From Clostridium sp. AN503 (GTDB lineage Bacteria > Bacillota > Clostridia > Lachnospirales > Lachnospiraceae), in the NCBI RefSeq assembly GCF_040719375.1, contig NZ_JBFDTP010000002.1, forward strand, positions 1,240,001 through 1,304,000: a stretch of 64,000 nucleotides of DNA, in the 5' to 3' direction. Shown here piece by piece: positions 26,279 through 35,309 of this stretch. The notes under the pieces were generated by a model. It saw only the letters and a list, made by a program, of their open reading frames with translations, did not search any database and had not been told where the DNA came from. Numbering within the stretch: position 1 is the stretch's first letter; each line of letters starts with the position of its first letter. The translations under genes and the position numbers were made by a program.

Positions 26279-28699
26279 ATGAATACAGCGTTATCATGGA
26301 TTAAAGCATATGTTCCGGATCTGGACGTAACAGCTCAGGAATACACCGATGCGATGACTTTGTCAGGCAGCAAGGTGGAGGGCTATGTCTGTCTGGACAA
26401 GAACCTGGAAAAAATCGTAGTAGGACAGATCACAAAAATAGAGCGTCACCCTGATGCAGATAAGCTGATCATCTGCCAGGTGGATATTGGCAAAGAATCC
26501 ATCCAGATCGTTACCGGGGCGCCAAATGTAAAAGAAGGGGATAAGGTGCCGGTGGTTTTAGACGGCGGAAAGGTGGCTGGAGGCCATGACGGCGGACCAC
26601 TGCCGGAGGATGGGATCCGCATCAAGTCCGGCAAGCTGCGCGGCGTTGATTCTTACGGTATGATGTGTTCCATCGAGGAGCTTGGTTCCTCCAGAGACAT
26701 GTACCCGGACGCCCCGGAAAGCGGGATCTACATTCTGCCGGAAGACTCCGAAGTGGGAGCGGATGCCATCGGGGTATTGGGGCTGCATGATGTGGTTTTT
26801 GAGTATGAGATCACTTCAAACCGTGTAGACTGCTACAGCGTAGTAGGTCTGGCAAGGGAAGCGGCGGCTACCTTCCGCAAGGAATTCCATGCACCGGTCA
26901 TCACAGCCACCGGAAATGATGAGAGCATTGACGACTATCTTCAGGTGGAAGTGCAGGATACAAAGCTGTGTCCGCGCTACTGTGCGAGGATGGTAAAAAA
27001 TATCAAACTGGCCCCGTCGCCGGAGTGGATGCAGAAAAGGCTGGCAGCCAGCGGTATCCGTCCCATCAACAACATTGTAGACATCACCAACTATGTGATG
27101 GAGGAGTACGGTCAGCCGATGCACGCATTCGACTATGACCAGATCGCAGGACATAAGATCGTGGTGAAATGTGCGAAAGACGGAGATGAGTTCCAGACTC
27201 TGGACGGACAGGTAAGAAAGCTTGACAGCACGGTGCTGATGATCAACGACGGCGAGAAGGAAGTCGGCATTGCCGGGATCATGGGTGGAGAGAACTCCAA
27301 GATCACCGATGATGTAAAGACCATGGTCTTTGAGGCGGCATGCTTTAACGGCACCAATATCCGCCTTTCCTCCAAAAAGATCGGGCTGCGCACCGATGCG
27401 TCCGGCAAGTTTGAGAAGGGCCTGGATCCCAACAATGCTGAGGAGGCCGTCAACCGCGCCTGCCAGCTGATCGAGGAACTGGGAGCAGGAGAAGTGGTCG
27501 GGGGGATCATCGATGTTTATCCGGTGAAGCGCGAGCCGGTCCGCATCAAATTCGATGCTGACAAGATCAATGACCTGCTTGGTACCCAGATTGACGCGGA
27601 GAACATGAAGCAGTATTTTGCAAAGATCGATCTGGGATTTGATGAGACGGCCCAGGAGGTGATCGCTCCAACCTTCCGTCAGGATCTGCACTGTATGGCA
27701 GATCTGGCAGAGGAGGTTGCCCGGTTCTTTGGCTATGACAATATCCCTACGACCCTGCCGTCCGGCGAGGCCACCACGGGAAAACTCTCTTATAAGCTGC
27801 GGATTGAAGAGATGGCCCGGGAAGTAGCGGAGTTCTCCGGCTTCAGCCAGAGCATGACCTACTCCTTTGAGAGCCCGAAGGTGTTTGACAAGCTGCTGCT
27901 TCCGGCTGACTGTAAGCTGCGCCAGACTGTGAACATCTTAAACCCGCTGGGCGAAGATTTCAGCATCATGCGGACCAGCCCGCTAAACGGCATGCTAAGC
28001 TCTTTGTCCACCAACTATAACCGCAGGAACAAAGACGTGAAGCTTTACGAGCTGGCGAATATTTATCTGCCGAAGGCGCTGCCGCTCACGGAGCTTCCGG
28101 ATGAGAGGATGCAGCTGACCCTGGGGATGTACGGCGAAGGCGATTTCTTTACCATGAAGGGTGTTGTAGAAGAACTGTTTGACAAGCTGGGTATGGTGAA
28201 AAAGGTACATTATAACCCGGACTGCAGCCGTCCTTACCTGCATCCCGGCAGAAAAGCCGATATCGTATACGAAGGTGTGACCCTTGGATATGTGGGAGAG
28301 CTGCACCCGGATGTGGCTGACAATTACAAGATCGGCGAGCGTACCTACGTGGCAGTACTGGATATGCCGAATGTGATCCCATTTGCCGATTTCGACCGCA
28401 AGTATACCGGGATTGCCAAATATCCGGCGACCAGTCGTGATATCAGTATGGTGGTTCCGAAAGAGATCCTCGTGGGGCAGATCGAAGATATCATCGCCCA
28501 GAGAGGCGGCAAGATCCTGGAGAGCTACAAGCTGTTCGATATCTACGAAGGCGCACAGATCCTGGCAGGGCATAAGTCCGTCGCGTATTCCATCACGTTC
28601 CGGGCAAAGGATCACACCTTGACCGACGACGAGGTGAATGCAGCGATGAAGAAGATCTTAAACGGACTGGAGGGCATGGGCATCCAGCTCCGCGCATAA
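26279..28699 (+). CDS. pheT: Phenylalanine--tRNA ligase beta subunit
   Basis: An 806-residue subunit of full bacterial length. Domains in order are an OB-type tRNA-binding domain (about residues 40-150, IVVGQITKIERHPDADKLIICQVDIG), the B3/B4 editing module (about 200-400, IRPINNIVDITNYVMEEYGQ, HAFDYD), B5 (about 405-480), the class II-like core without catalytic function, and the C-terminal ferredoxin-fold anticodon domain (PATSRDISMVVPKEI). AAAGGAG precedes the ATG. It lies 48 bp after pheS in the same T-box transcript. Confidence 0.96.
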   Translation: MNTALSWIKAYVPDLDVTAQEYTDAMTLSGSKVEGYVCLDKNLEKIVVGQITKIERHPDADKLIICQVDIGKESIQIVTGAPNVKEGDKVPVVLDGGKVAGGHDGGPLPEDGIRIKSGKLRGVDSYGMMCSIEELGSSRDMYPDAPESGIYILPEDSEVGADAIGVLGLHDVVFEYEITSNRVDCYSVVGLAREAAATFRKEFHAPVITATGNDESIDDYLQVEVQDTKLCPRYCARMVKNIKLAPSPEWMQKRLAASGIRPINNIVDITNYVMEEYGQPMHAFDYDQIAGHKIVVKCAKDGDEFQTLDGQVRKLDSTVLMINDGEKEVGIAGIMGGENSKITDDVKTMVFEAACFNGTNIRLSSKKIGLRTDASGKFEKGLDPNNAEEAVNRACQLIEELGAGEVVGGIIDVYPVKREPVRIKFDADKINDLLGTQIDAENMKQYFAKIDLGFDETAQEVIAPTFRQDLHCMADLAEEVARFFGYDNIPTTLPSGEATTGKLSYKLRIEEMAREVAEFSGFSQSMTYSFESPKVFDKLLLPADCKLRQTVNILNPLGEDFSIMRTSPLNGMLSSLSTNYNRRNKDVKLYELANIYLPKALPLTELPDERMQLTLGMYGEGDFFTMKGVVEELFDKLGMVKKVHYNPDCSRPYLHPGRKADIVYEGVTLGYVGELHPDVADNYKIGERTYVAVLDMPNVIPFADFDRKYTGIAKYPATSRDISMVVPKEILVGQIEDIIAQRGGKILESYKLFDIYEGAQILAGHKSVAYSITFRAKDHTLTDDEVNAAMKKILNGLEGMGIQLRA

Positions 28700-28752
28700 A
28701 TGAAGGACGGCAGATACAGCCGGACAGCAGATAACACCGCATAGAAATTAGA

Positions 28753-28806
28753 AAAAATGGCTATCCTTACCACAGTAGACAATATTGAGGTAAGGAGGCC
28801 ATTTTT
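28753..28806 (+). promoter_or_regulatory. Inverted repeat masking the eno ribosome site
   Basis: AAAAATGGC (28753-28761) pairs with GCCATTTTT (28798-28806), and TCCTTACC (28764-28771) pairs with GGTAAGGA (28789-28796). The second arm contains the AAGGAGG Shine-Dalgarno and touches the ATG at 28807. The folded form would block translation initiation, suggesting translational or thermosensor-like control. Confidence 0.6.
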
Positions 28807-30087
28807 ATGTACAATGATTTTGAAATATCGGGCGTGCATGCCCGGGAGATCCTGGATTCCAGAGGCAATCCAACGCTGGAGGTGGAGGTGCGCCTGGAGG
28901 GAGGCGCAGTGGGACGGGCGGCGGTGCCGTCGGGAGCTTCCACTGGTAAATACGAGGCGGTGGAGCTGAGAGACGGAGGTCCCCGTTATCACGGAAAAGG
29001 TGTTATGCGCGCAGTGGAGTATGTCAATACAGTGATTGCTGAGGTCCTGCTGTTTGAGGACGCTTTCAACCAGACGACGATCGACCGCATTCTGAAAGAA
29101 GCGGACGGTACAGAGAACAAATCCCGTTTGGGAGCCAACGCGGTCCTGGGAACGTCCCTGGCGGTGGCGAGGGCATGTGCCGCCCAGCAGGGGATCCCTC
29201 TCTACCGGTATCTGGGCGGCGCCAATGCCAGAACTCTCCCGGTTCCGATGATGAATGTCTTAAACGGAGGCGTCCACGCGGACAATACGGTGGACTTACA
29301 GGAGTTTATGATCATGCCGGTGGGGGCAAAGACCTTCTCTGACGGGTTAAAAATGTGTTCAGAGGTGTATCATACCCTGAAAAACCTGCTGAAAGTGGGG
29401 GAATACAGCACTGCAGTGGGAGATGAGGGCGGATTTGCCCCAAACCTTAAAAACTCTGAGGAGGTGCTTACCTACTTAACAGATGCAGTGAAGATGAGCG
29501 GATATGAACCGGGAAAAGATTTTCAGTTTGCGATCGATGCGGCGGCCAGCGAGCTGTACGATGAGGAGTCCGGGAGATATGTATTTCCGGGAGAGAGTAA
29601 GATGAGCGGTATTTCTGTGTCCCGCAGCGCGGAGGAGATGGTGGACTACTTTCGGCGGCTGGTGGAAGGTTTTCCCATCTGTTCGATTGAGGACGGACTG
29701 CAGGAAGAGGACTGGGATGGCTGGAAGCTTCTGACAAAAACTCTGGGAGATACCGTGCAGCTTGTGGGGGATGATCTATTTGTTACGAACACGAAGCGTT
29801 TGGAAAAGGGAATAAAAGAAGGGGCTGCTAATTCCATATTGGTTAAGGTTAACCAGATTGGAACCCTGACAGAAAGCTTAGAGGCCATCGAGAGGGCGAA
29901 AAAGGCCGGATATACAGCGGTGATCTCCCACCGGTCCGGGGAGACGGAGGATACCTTCATCGCCGATCTGGCGGTGGCGGTGAACAGCGGGCAGATCAAG
30001 ACCGGTGCGCCCTGCCGCTCAGAGCGTGTGGCAAAATATAACCGTCTGCTGCGGATCGAAGAACAGCTTTTCTCGAAAGGCAACTGA
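28807..30087 (+). CDS. eno: Enolase (phosphopyruvate hydratase)
   Basis: A 426-residue glycolytic enzyme converting 2-phosphoglycerate to phosphoenolpyruvate. Recognisable elements are VHAREILDSRGNPTLEVEV at the start, the loop PSGASTGKYEAVELRDG, DLQEFMIMPVGAKTFSDGL, VGDEGGFAPNL, the magnesium-binding SIEDGLQEEDWDGW and GDDLFVTN, the catalytic Lys in ILVKVNQIGTLTE, and the signature SHRSGETEDTFIADLAVA. The ATG directly follows a hairpin that includes the Shine-Dalgarno. It follows pheT by about 100 bp, a neighbourhood not typical for glycolytic eno, so a second eno copy elsewhere is possible. Confidence 0.95.
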   Translation: MYNDFEISGVHAREILDSRGNPTLEVEVRLEGGAVGRAAVPSGASTGKYEAVELRDGGPRYHGKGVMRAVEYVNTVIAEVLLFEDAFNQTTIDRILKEADGTENKSRLGANAVLGTSLAVARACAAQQGIPLYRYLGGANARTLPVPMMNVLNGGVHADNTVDLQEFMIMPVGAKTFSDGLKMCSEVYHTLKNLLKVGEYSTAVGDEGGFAPNLKNSEEVLTYLTDAVKMSGYEPGKDFQFAIDAAASELYDEESGRYVFPGESKMSGISVSRSAEEMVDYFRRLVEGFPICSIEDGLQEEDWDGWKLLTKTLGDTVQLVGDDLFVTNTKRLEKGIKEGAANSILVKVNQIGTLTESLEAIERAKKAGYTAVISHRSGETEDTFIADLAVAVNSGQIKTGAPCRSERVAKYNRLLRIEEQLFSKGN

Positions 30088-30102
30088 GATCCTGCAGCAG
30101 TC

Positions 30103-31335
30103 CTACAGTTTTTGTGGTGTGATTTGTTTCTTCATATAAAGCAACAGGCGGTAAATCTGGTCCCCGGAAGCCATGAACTGGTTGGAAGGCTGTAACTTAT
30201 CCAGAAATTCCAGGCGGTCGCGCTTCTGGATCTGGTAGCCAAGCTGTTGTATCTTGGAAAGCACCGTCTTCTCCTGGAGATTTTGTCTCAGCGCAGGTTC
30301 TACCGGGGAGTGAAACGAGAAAATATCATACAGCCGGTTTACAAAGATACAGCTTGTGCCTGGATGAGTGTAAGGGTCAGCCAAATCCAGTGCAAATGCA
30401 TTCCGATACCATGCAAGGTCCGTGGATGCTCCAAAATCGATGAGTTGGTCCACCGTATGCCTGCGTATGGGAATGTCCTCATAGCTGCAGCAGAGCAGGA
30501 CAATATTTTTGTGGCAGGAGCAGCGCCGCAGTGCTTTCTGTAGGAACCGATGGCGGCGGATGTCATAATCCACGGCGAGATATATGGCATTGTCAGGAAT
30601 CATCTCATAGGTATTGCGCAGGAAGAACCCAAAACCGCTTCCCAGTTCTAAAATAACTTTCAGATCGGGGATATCCTTATAAAGGTACGATTTCATCCAT
30701 TTTATATTCTGGAGGATGGAGACCATCTGATTCGGGTCTGCTTCCGCAATAAAAGAGTCATAGGAGTCATAGCTGTTGATGACCTTTTCTGTGGAAGTGG
30801 CAATGAGAATTCCATCTGCTACCTCCAGTCTATAGGCGCAGTCCGGGCAAATGAATGCCCCGGAGAGAATCATGCCCTGTTCAATGCAGTTGCTCTGCAA
30901 GAGAAGCTGGCTCTGACAGTGCGGACATGCCAGAAGAGGGATCAGGTTTAAACTGATCCCTGCCCTGTCTGCGCTTGCAGGCTGCGGATAGGAGAGGGAT
31001 TCCAGCTTTTGGTCCAGGAAGCTCCTGGCACGGTTTAAATCTTCCATCAGTGCTGTGATCTCCTCTCTCTTTTGCAGAAAAAGCTCCCTGCATTTTTCTG
31101 CCCGCTCCTCAGGCGCAAACCGGCTGACATTTTCCGATAAAATAAGAAATTTAATATCCTGGAGAGAAAAGCCTGCGTCTTTTAACTGTATAATATTTGA
31201 AAAATCTTCGGAGCACTGCTGGTCAAACTGATAATGGTAGCCGTCTTTGACGGGAACCAGCAGACCTTCATTTACATAGAATCGCACGGTGTCAGTGCTG
31301 ACGTTGTGCAACCTGGAAAATTCACCGATCTTCAT
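30103..31335 (-). CDS. MerR-type regulator fused to zinc ribbon and SAM methyltransferase
   Basis: A 410-residue composite protein. Residues 1-70 form a MerR winged helix (MKIGEFSRLHNVSTDTVRFY, VNEGLLVP, LKDAGFSLQDIKFLI), followed by a coiled-coil dimerisation helix (about 85-125). Next is a four-Cys zinc ribbon (CPHCQSQLLL, then CPDCAYRLEV, about 142-178). A Rossmann methyltransferase with the SAM glycine motif VILELGSGFGFFLRNTYE (about 232-249) and acidic VDYD follows. The ATG at 31335 was chosen because the MerR domain begins there and GGAAAGGAA precedes it. The last segment resembles rRNA methyltransferases with a Zn ribbon (RlmA-like). The gene is divergent from the amidohydrolase operon and converges on eno. 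Confidence 0.75.
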   Translation of the reverse strand: MKIGEFSRLHNVSTDTVRFYVNEGLLVPVKDGYHYQFDQQCSEDFSNIIQLKDAGFSLQDIKFLILSENVSRFAPEERAEKCRELFLQKREEITALMEDLNRARSFLDQKLESLSYPQPASADRAGISLNLIPLLACPHCQSQLLLQSNCIEQGMILSGAFICPDCAYRLEVADGILIATSTEKVINSYDSYDSFIAEADPNQMVSILQNIKWMKSYLYKDIPDLKVILELGSGFGFFLRNTYEMIPDNAIYLAVDYDIRRHRFLQKALRRCSCHKNIVLLCCSYEDIPIRRHTVDQLIDFGASTDLAWYRNAFALDLADPYTHPGTSCIFVNRLYDIFSFHSPVEPALRQNLQEKTVLSKIQQLGYQIQKRDRLEFLDKLQPSNQFMASGDQIYRLLLYMKKQITPQKL

Positions 31336-31556
31336 AACACATCTGCATTCCTTTCCTTTATAATCATGGAAGTCTCCTTGCAGTATAGCATAATGCACAA
31401 AAAAAGTAAAAAAATATTTTGCATTATGGAAAAAGTGTAGTCCACTCCACATTGATGAAAAAATTGAAATTATAAAAAGGTTTTAGGGAATTGAAGTGAA
31501 GTGGGCTTTATCCTGTAAAATGAGTACAAAGAAAAACATTGTAAAAGGAGGTTAAA

Positions 31557-32747
31557 ATGGGGGTAGAAACCAGAATCAAAGAATTATGTGCCATGCAGGA
31601 ACCGTATGTGAAAGAGCTGCGTCGTTATTTTCATGAGAATCCGGAGACCAGCTTAAAAGAGTACGGCACCCATCAGCGAATTGTTCAGGAATTGGATGCG
31701 CTGGGCATTCCCTGGAAACGCGTTGGAGAATGCGGGATCATAGGCGTGCTGGATTCGGGGAAACCAGGCAGGACCCTGGTTCTCAGATCCGACATGGACG
31801 CGCTGCCGATTGTGGAGAATCCGGAAAATCTGGCAGGTTCGAGGGTCTGTATCTCAAAGAAAGAGGGCGCGGCACATCTGTGCGGTCATGATGGTCACAT
31901 GTCAATGACGCTGGGAGCAGCTAAGGTGTTAAACGCTATAAAAGGAGACTGGCGCGGCAGAATTTTGCTGTGCTTTGAACAGGCAGAGGAAAACGGAGGT
32001 GGGATTGACGATATGCTAAAGGCCCTGGAGGCCTATGAGCTGGACGGATGTTGGGCAATCCATCTGTATGCAGGACTGGACAGCAAAAAAGTCTCATTGC
32101 AGGCGGGGCCGCGGATGTCATCCGTTGCGGGGTACGATATCCGTATCGTCGGCAGGGGCGGGCATGGGAGCCGCCCGGATCTGTGCAGAAACCCGGCAGG
32201 ATGTATCGTAGATATCATCTCCCTGGTCCCTGGTATGATGAAAGCGAGACTAAATCCGGCTTATCCCGTGGTATTCTCCATAGGGGAGATCCATGTGGGA
32301 ACCAAGGGCAATATTATAGCTGAGGACGGGTATTTTTCGGGGACTCTGCGTTATTTTGATTATGAAGCGGGAGTTAAGGCCATGGAGATCCTTTGCAGCG
32401 TTTCCGAGGAGATTGCCCGTCTGCATGGGTGCAGTGTGGATTATATGCGGAAGATCATCACTGACAATGCCGTGATAAATGATGAGAAGCTGTCTAATAT
32501 GGCTGAGCTTTGCGTGAGGCGCGATATGGAAGATTTGGAGGTGGTCCGTACAGAACCATGGTATGCGACAGAGTCCTTTGGACGATACCAGCACCGTTGT
32601 CCGGGCGTGTTGGCATTGCTGGGGATACGGAACCCGGAAGTAGGTTCGGGGGAGGAACACCATAATCCCAGATTTGATATTGATGAAGCAGTTCTGGTAC
32701 CTGGGGTTGAGATGACGGTACGGTTTGCGGCAGAATTCCTGCAGTGA
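31557..32747 (+). CDS. M20-family amidohydrolase (N-acyl amino acid deacylase type)
   Basis: A 396-residue binuclear-metal hydrolase that removes an acyl or aminoacyl group from an N-blocked amino acid. Metal-binding and catalytic features are the Asp of RSDMDALPI, CGHDGHMSMTLGAAKVL (about residues 103-119), the catalytic Glu pair in CFEQAEENGGG, the His in GCWAIHLYAG, and a C-terminal His in GEEHHNPRFDID. The dimerisation domain lies at about 180-295 (GRGGHGSRPDLCRNP). AGGAGG precedes the ATG. It heads an operon with a transporter and a PatB/MalY lyase, so a cysteine conjugate is a sensible substrate class. Confidence 0.88.
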   Translation: MGVETRIKELCAMQEPYVKELRRYFHENPETSLKEYGTHQRIVQELDALGIPWKRVGECGIIGVLDSGKPGRTLVLRSDMDALPIVENPENLAGSRVCISKKEGAAHLCGHDGHMSMTLGAAKVLNAIKGDWRGRILLCFEQAEENGGGIDDMLKALEAYELDGCWAIHLYAGLDSKKVSLQAGPRMSSVAGYDIRIVGRGGHGSRPDLCRNPAGCIVDIISLVPGMMKARLNPAYPVVFSIGEIHVGTKGNIIAEDGYFSGTLRYFDYEAGVKAMEILCSVSEEIARLHGCSVDYMRKIITDNAVINDEKLSNMAELCVRRDMEDLEVVRTEPWYATESFGRYQHRCPGVLALLGIRNPEVGSGEEHHNPRFDIDEAVLVPGVEMTVRFAAEFLQ

Positions 32748-32782
32748 CATATAAGATACGGAAACGATAGGAGAAGAAAAAT

Positions 32783-33979
32783 ATGAAATGGACGTTAGCT
32801 ACAGCTCTTGCAGTGGTGTTTGTTGTGATGTATATTGCGGAGATTATTACAAAAAAGACGAAGGCCAGGGTTCCGTCCCTGCTGATCGTATCGATCATTT
32901 TCCTAATCGGGTACTGGAGCAACCTGTTCCCGAAGGATATCCTGGATATCTCTTATGTCAATCAGATACGCCAGGTGACTTTGCTGTTCATCCTGCTTCA
33001 TGTAGGTACCATGTTCGACATCAATCAGATAAAACAGGACTGGAAAACCGTTGTGATCACGCTTGCTGCGGTGGGTGGGATCGTGGTGATCGTGGGAGCG
33101 TTGGGGATGATGGCCTTCGGGAAAGAGATGACGGTCGCGGCGATCCCACCGCTGACAGGCGGAGGCATGGCTTCGCTCCTGATGAGTGATGCGGCTCTGG
33201 CCCGCGGTCTAGACCAGATCGCCATGCTGTCGACACTGGTATTTGTGTTTCAGGGATTTTTTGGCTTCCCTCTGACCAGCTTCTTCTTGCGGAAAGAGTG
33301 CAGGAACATGCTGGACGGCTATCACGCAGGAACCTCAGAATGGAAGATTGTGGCGAAAACGGATGTTTCCAGCAGCGGAGCGGGAGCCAAAAGAAGAACC
33401 TTAAATGACATGGTGCCGGACAAATATAAAACCTATACATATTATCTTGCGAAACTGAGCGTATTGGCCCTGATCGTTTATTTTATCAATATCCATACAG
33501 GCAAATATTTCAGTGATACGATTCTCTATATTACATTCGGTATCCTGGGGGTTGTGTTCGGCTTCCTGGAAAAAGAACCTCTGCGGAAGGCAGAATCCTA
33601 TGGAATCCTTCAGATCTGTCTCACTGCATCCTTCATGAGGAATTTTGCCGGTTCCACTCCGCAGCAGCTTTTGGAGCTGATTGTTCCAATCGTGGGATTT
33701 TTATGCATGGCTGCTTTGGCGATTCTGATTGCTTCCGTTTTAGCTGGAAAAATACTGAAGTATTCCACGACGCTTTCTATCTCAATTGGACTTAACTGTT
33801 TTCTGGGATTTCCGTTCAATTATATTATAACGGAGGAGGCGATTGCGGCGTCGGCGGAGACAGAGGAAGAACGCCAGTTTTTAAACAGCATTCTGATGCC
33901 AAAGATGATTATTGCCGGAATTGTAGCAGTTTCTATCGTCTCTACGATTGTGGCAGGCGCATTCTTAAATCTGATGTAG
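32783..33979 (+). CDS. Multi-helix membrane transporter, substrate unknown
   Basis: A 398-residue integral membrane protein with about 10-11 hydrophobic helices spread over the whole length and one charged cytoplasmic loop near residues 170-215. A Gly-rich segment (IPPLTGGGMASLLMSDAALARG, about 132-153) and a helix-breaking IVPIVGFLCMAALAIL recall two-fold-repeat carriers of the GltS or bile/arsenite transporter type, but I cannot assign a family. It sits 35 bp after the amidohydrolase gene and 23 bp before the lyase gene, so it probably imports their shared substrate or exports a product. Confidence 0.7.
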   Translation: MKWTLATALAVVFVVMYIAEIITKKTKARVPSLLIVSIIFLIGYWSNLFPKDILDISYVNQIRQVTLLFILLHVGTMFDINQIKQDWKTVVITLAAVGGIVVIVGALGMMAFGKEMTVAAIPPLTGGGMASLLMSDAALARGLDQIAMLSTLVFVFQGFFGFPLTSFFLRKECRNMLDGYHAGTSEWKIVAKTDVSSSGAGAKRRTLNDMVPDKYKTYTYYLAKLSVLALIVYFINIHTGKYFSDTILYITFGILGVVFGFLEKEPLRKAESYGILQICLTASFMRNFAGSTPQQLLELIVPIVGFLCMAALAILIASVLAGKILKYSTTLSISIGLNCFLGFPFNYIITEEAIAASAETEEERQFLNSILMPKMIIAGIVAVSIVSTIVAGAFLNLM

Positions 33980-34002
33980 CATAGCCAGAGGAGGCAGAGG
34001 AT

Positions 34003-35172
34003 ATGGATTATAGTTTTGAAAACACCTGTGACAGGAGAGGCACGGGCTGTATAAAATGGGACAGCTGTCCGGACAGCACCTGTGCGGATGTGCTGCCGAT
34101 GTGGATTGCTGATATGGAGTTTTCGGTGCCGGATTTTGTGCTGAGCGGAATAAAAAAACGCCTGGAACATCCGGTATTCGGCTACTTTGAGCCAGACAGC
34201 CGTTTTTATAGAGCAATTGGGAACTGGCACAGGAGCAGATACGGCTCTGACGCAGTACAACCGGAACACATATACTACCAGCATTCTGTCCTGGGTTCCA
34301 TTGCAACGGCTTTGAAGCTGCTGACGGATGTGGGGGATGAGATCCTGGTGCAGGCCCCCGGATATGCCAAATTTAAGGAGATCATAACTCAGCATGGCAG
34401 GAAGGTTGTGATGAATCCGCTTCGTTATGATGGAGAAAAATACCGGATGGATTTTGAGAATATGGAGGCAGCCTTAAAGGAAGGACAGATTAAGGTGGCT
34501 ATCTTCTGTTCCCCCAATAATCCCACGGGAAGGGTGTGGGAGAGGGAAGAACTCCTGCAGTATATTGAACTGTGCAAAACGTATCATGTAACGATCCTGG
34601 CGGATGAGATCTGGGCGGATTTTGCCTACGGCAGAAAGCATATTCCGCTTTATACCGTGGCGGGTGAATGGAGAGACCGGGTCCTGTCATTTTATTCCCC
34701 GACAAAAACCTTCAATCTGGCGGGGCTTGTTATCTCCTATGCGGTGATCTTTGACAAGGAACTGGGGAGGCGGTTTCAGGATCATGCGGACGCGACCCAT
34801 TATAACAACTGCAATGCCCTGTCCGTGGAAGCGCTGATAGCCGCATACGAGGGCGGTGCTGAGTGGGTGGAGCAATTAAATGCTTACATAAAAGGAAATG
34901 TGGATTTTGTAGAGCGTTACTTACAAGAATATCTCCCGGAAGTGCGTTCTTCCCATCCGGAGGGAACGTACTTGATCTGGCTGGACTTTAAAGCGCTGGG
35001 GTACAATATGGAGGAGCTGGCCGACCGTTTCGTTAACCGGGCGGGAGTTATCTTCAATGACGGCAGAACCTGCATCGGAAACGGAGATTTTTGTATGCGC
35101 ATGAATGCTGCGGCGCCAAGGGCGATGATCGAGGAGTGTATGGAGCGTATACTGCATGCATTAAAAGCGTGA
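34003..35172 (+). CDS. PLP-dependent C-S beta-lyase / aminotransferase (PatB/MalY family)
   Basis: A 389-residue fold-type I pyridoxal phosphate enzyme. It begins MDYSFENTCDRRGTGCIKWD, as PatB/MalY proteins do. The cofactor-binding Asp lies in ADEIWADFAYG, the Schiff-base Lys in SPTKTFNLAGL (about residue 234), and the carboxylate-binding Arg near the C-terminus in CMRMNAAAPR. Relatives cleave cystathionine or S-substituted cysteines to pyruvate, ammonia and a thiol. GAGGCAGAGG precedes the ATG. The operon order deacylase-transporter-lyase resembles the logic of S-alkylcysteine salvage. Confidence 0.85.
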   Translation: MDYSFENTCDRRGTGCIKWDSCPDSTCADVLPMWIADMEFSVPDFVLSGIKKRLEHPVFGYFEPDSRFYRAIGNWHRSRYGSDAVQPEHIYYQHSVLGSIATALKLLTDVGDEILVQAPGYAKFKEIITQHGRKVVMNPLRYDGEKYRMDFENMEAALKEGQIKVAIFCSPNNPTGRVWEREELLQYIELCKTYHVTILADEIWADFAYGRKHIPLYTVAGEWRDRVLSFYSPTKTFNLAGLVISYAVIFDKELGRRFQDHADATHYNNCNALSVEALIAAYEGGAEWVEQLNAYIKGNVDFVERYLQEYLPEVRSSHPEGTYLIWLDFKALGYNMEELADRFVNRAGVIFNDGRTCIGNGDFCMRMNAAAPRAMIEECMERILHALKA

Positions 35173-35244
35173 AGCAAAGACCGTGGATATGATGAAGCCG
35201 TGTAGTACCAGAATCCCGATATTCCCTGATGACAGAGCAAGTAT

Positions 35245-35273
35245 TTGCAAAAATTACGCATCCGTACTATAAT
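35245..35273 (+). promoter_or_regulatory. Promoter of second YesM/YesN operon
   Basis: TTGCAA (35245-35250), 17-bp spacer, TATAAT (35268-35273), 37 bp before the kinase start. Confidence 0.65.
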
Positions 35274-35309
35274 AAAACGTAGTGCCAAATTTGCAAATGG
35301 GGAACGGGA

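Noticed and set aside
26816..27691. Minus-strand open frame of 291 codons opposite pheT
   Set aside because: Antisense to a full-length housekeeping gene with no initiation signal.
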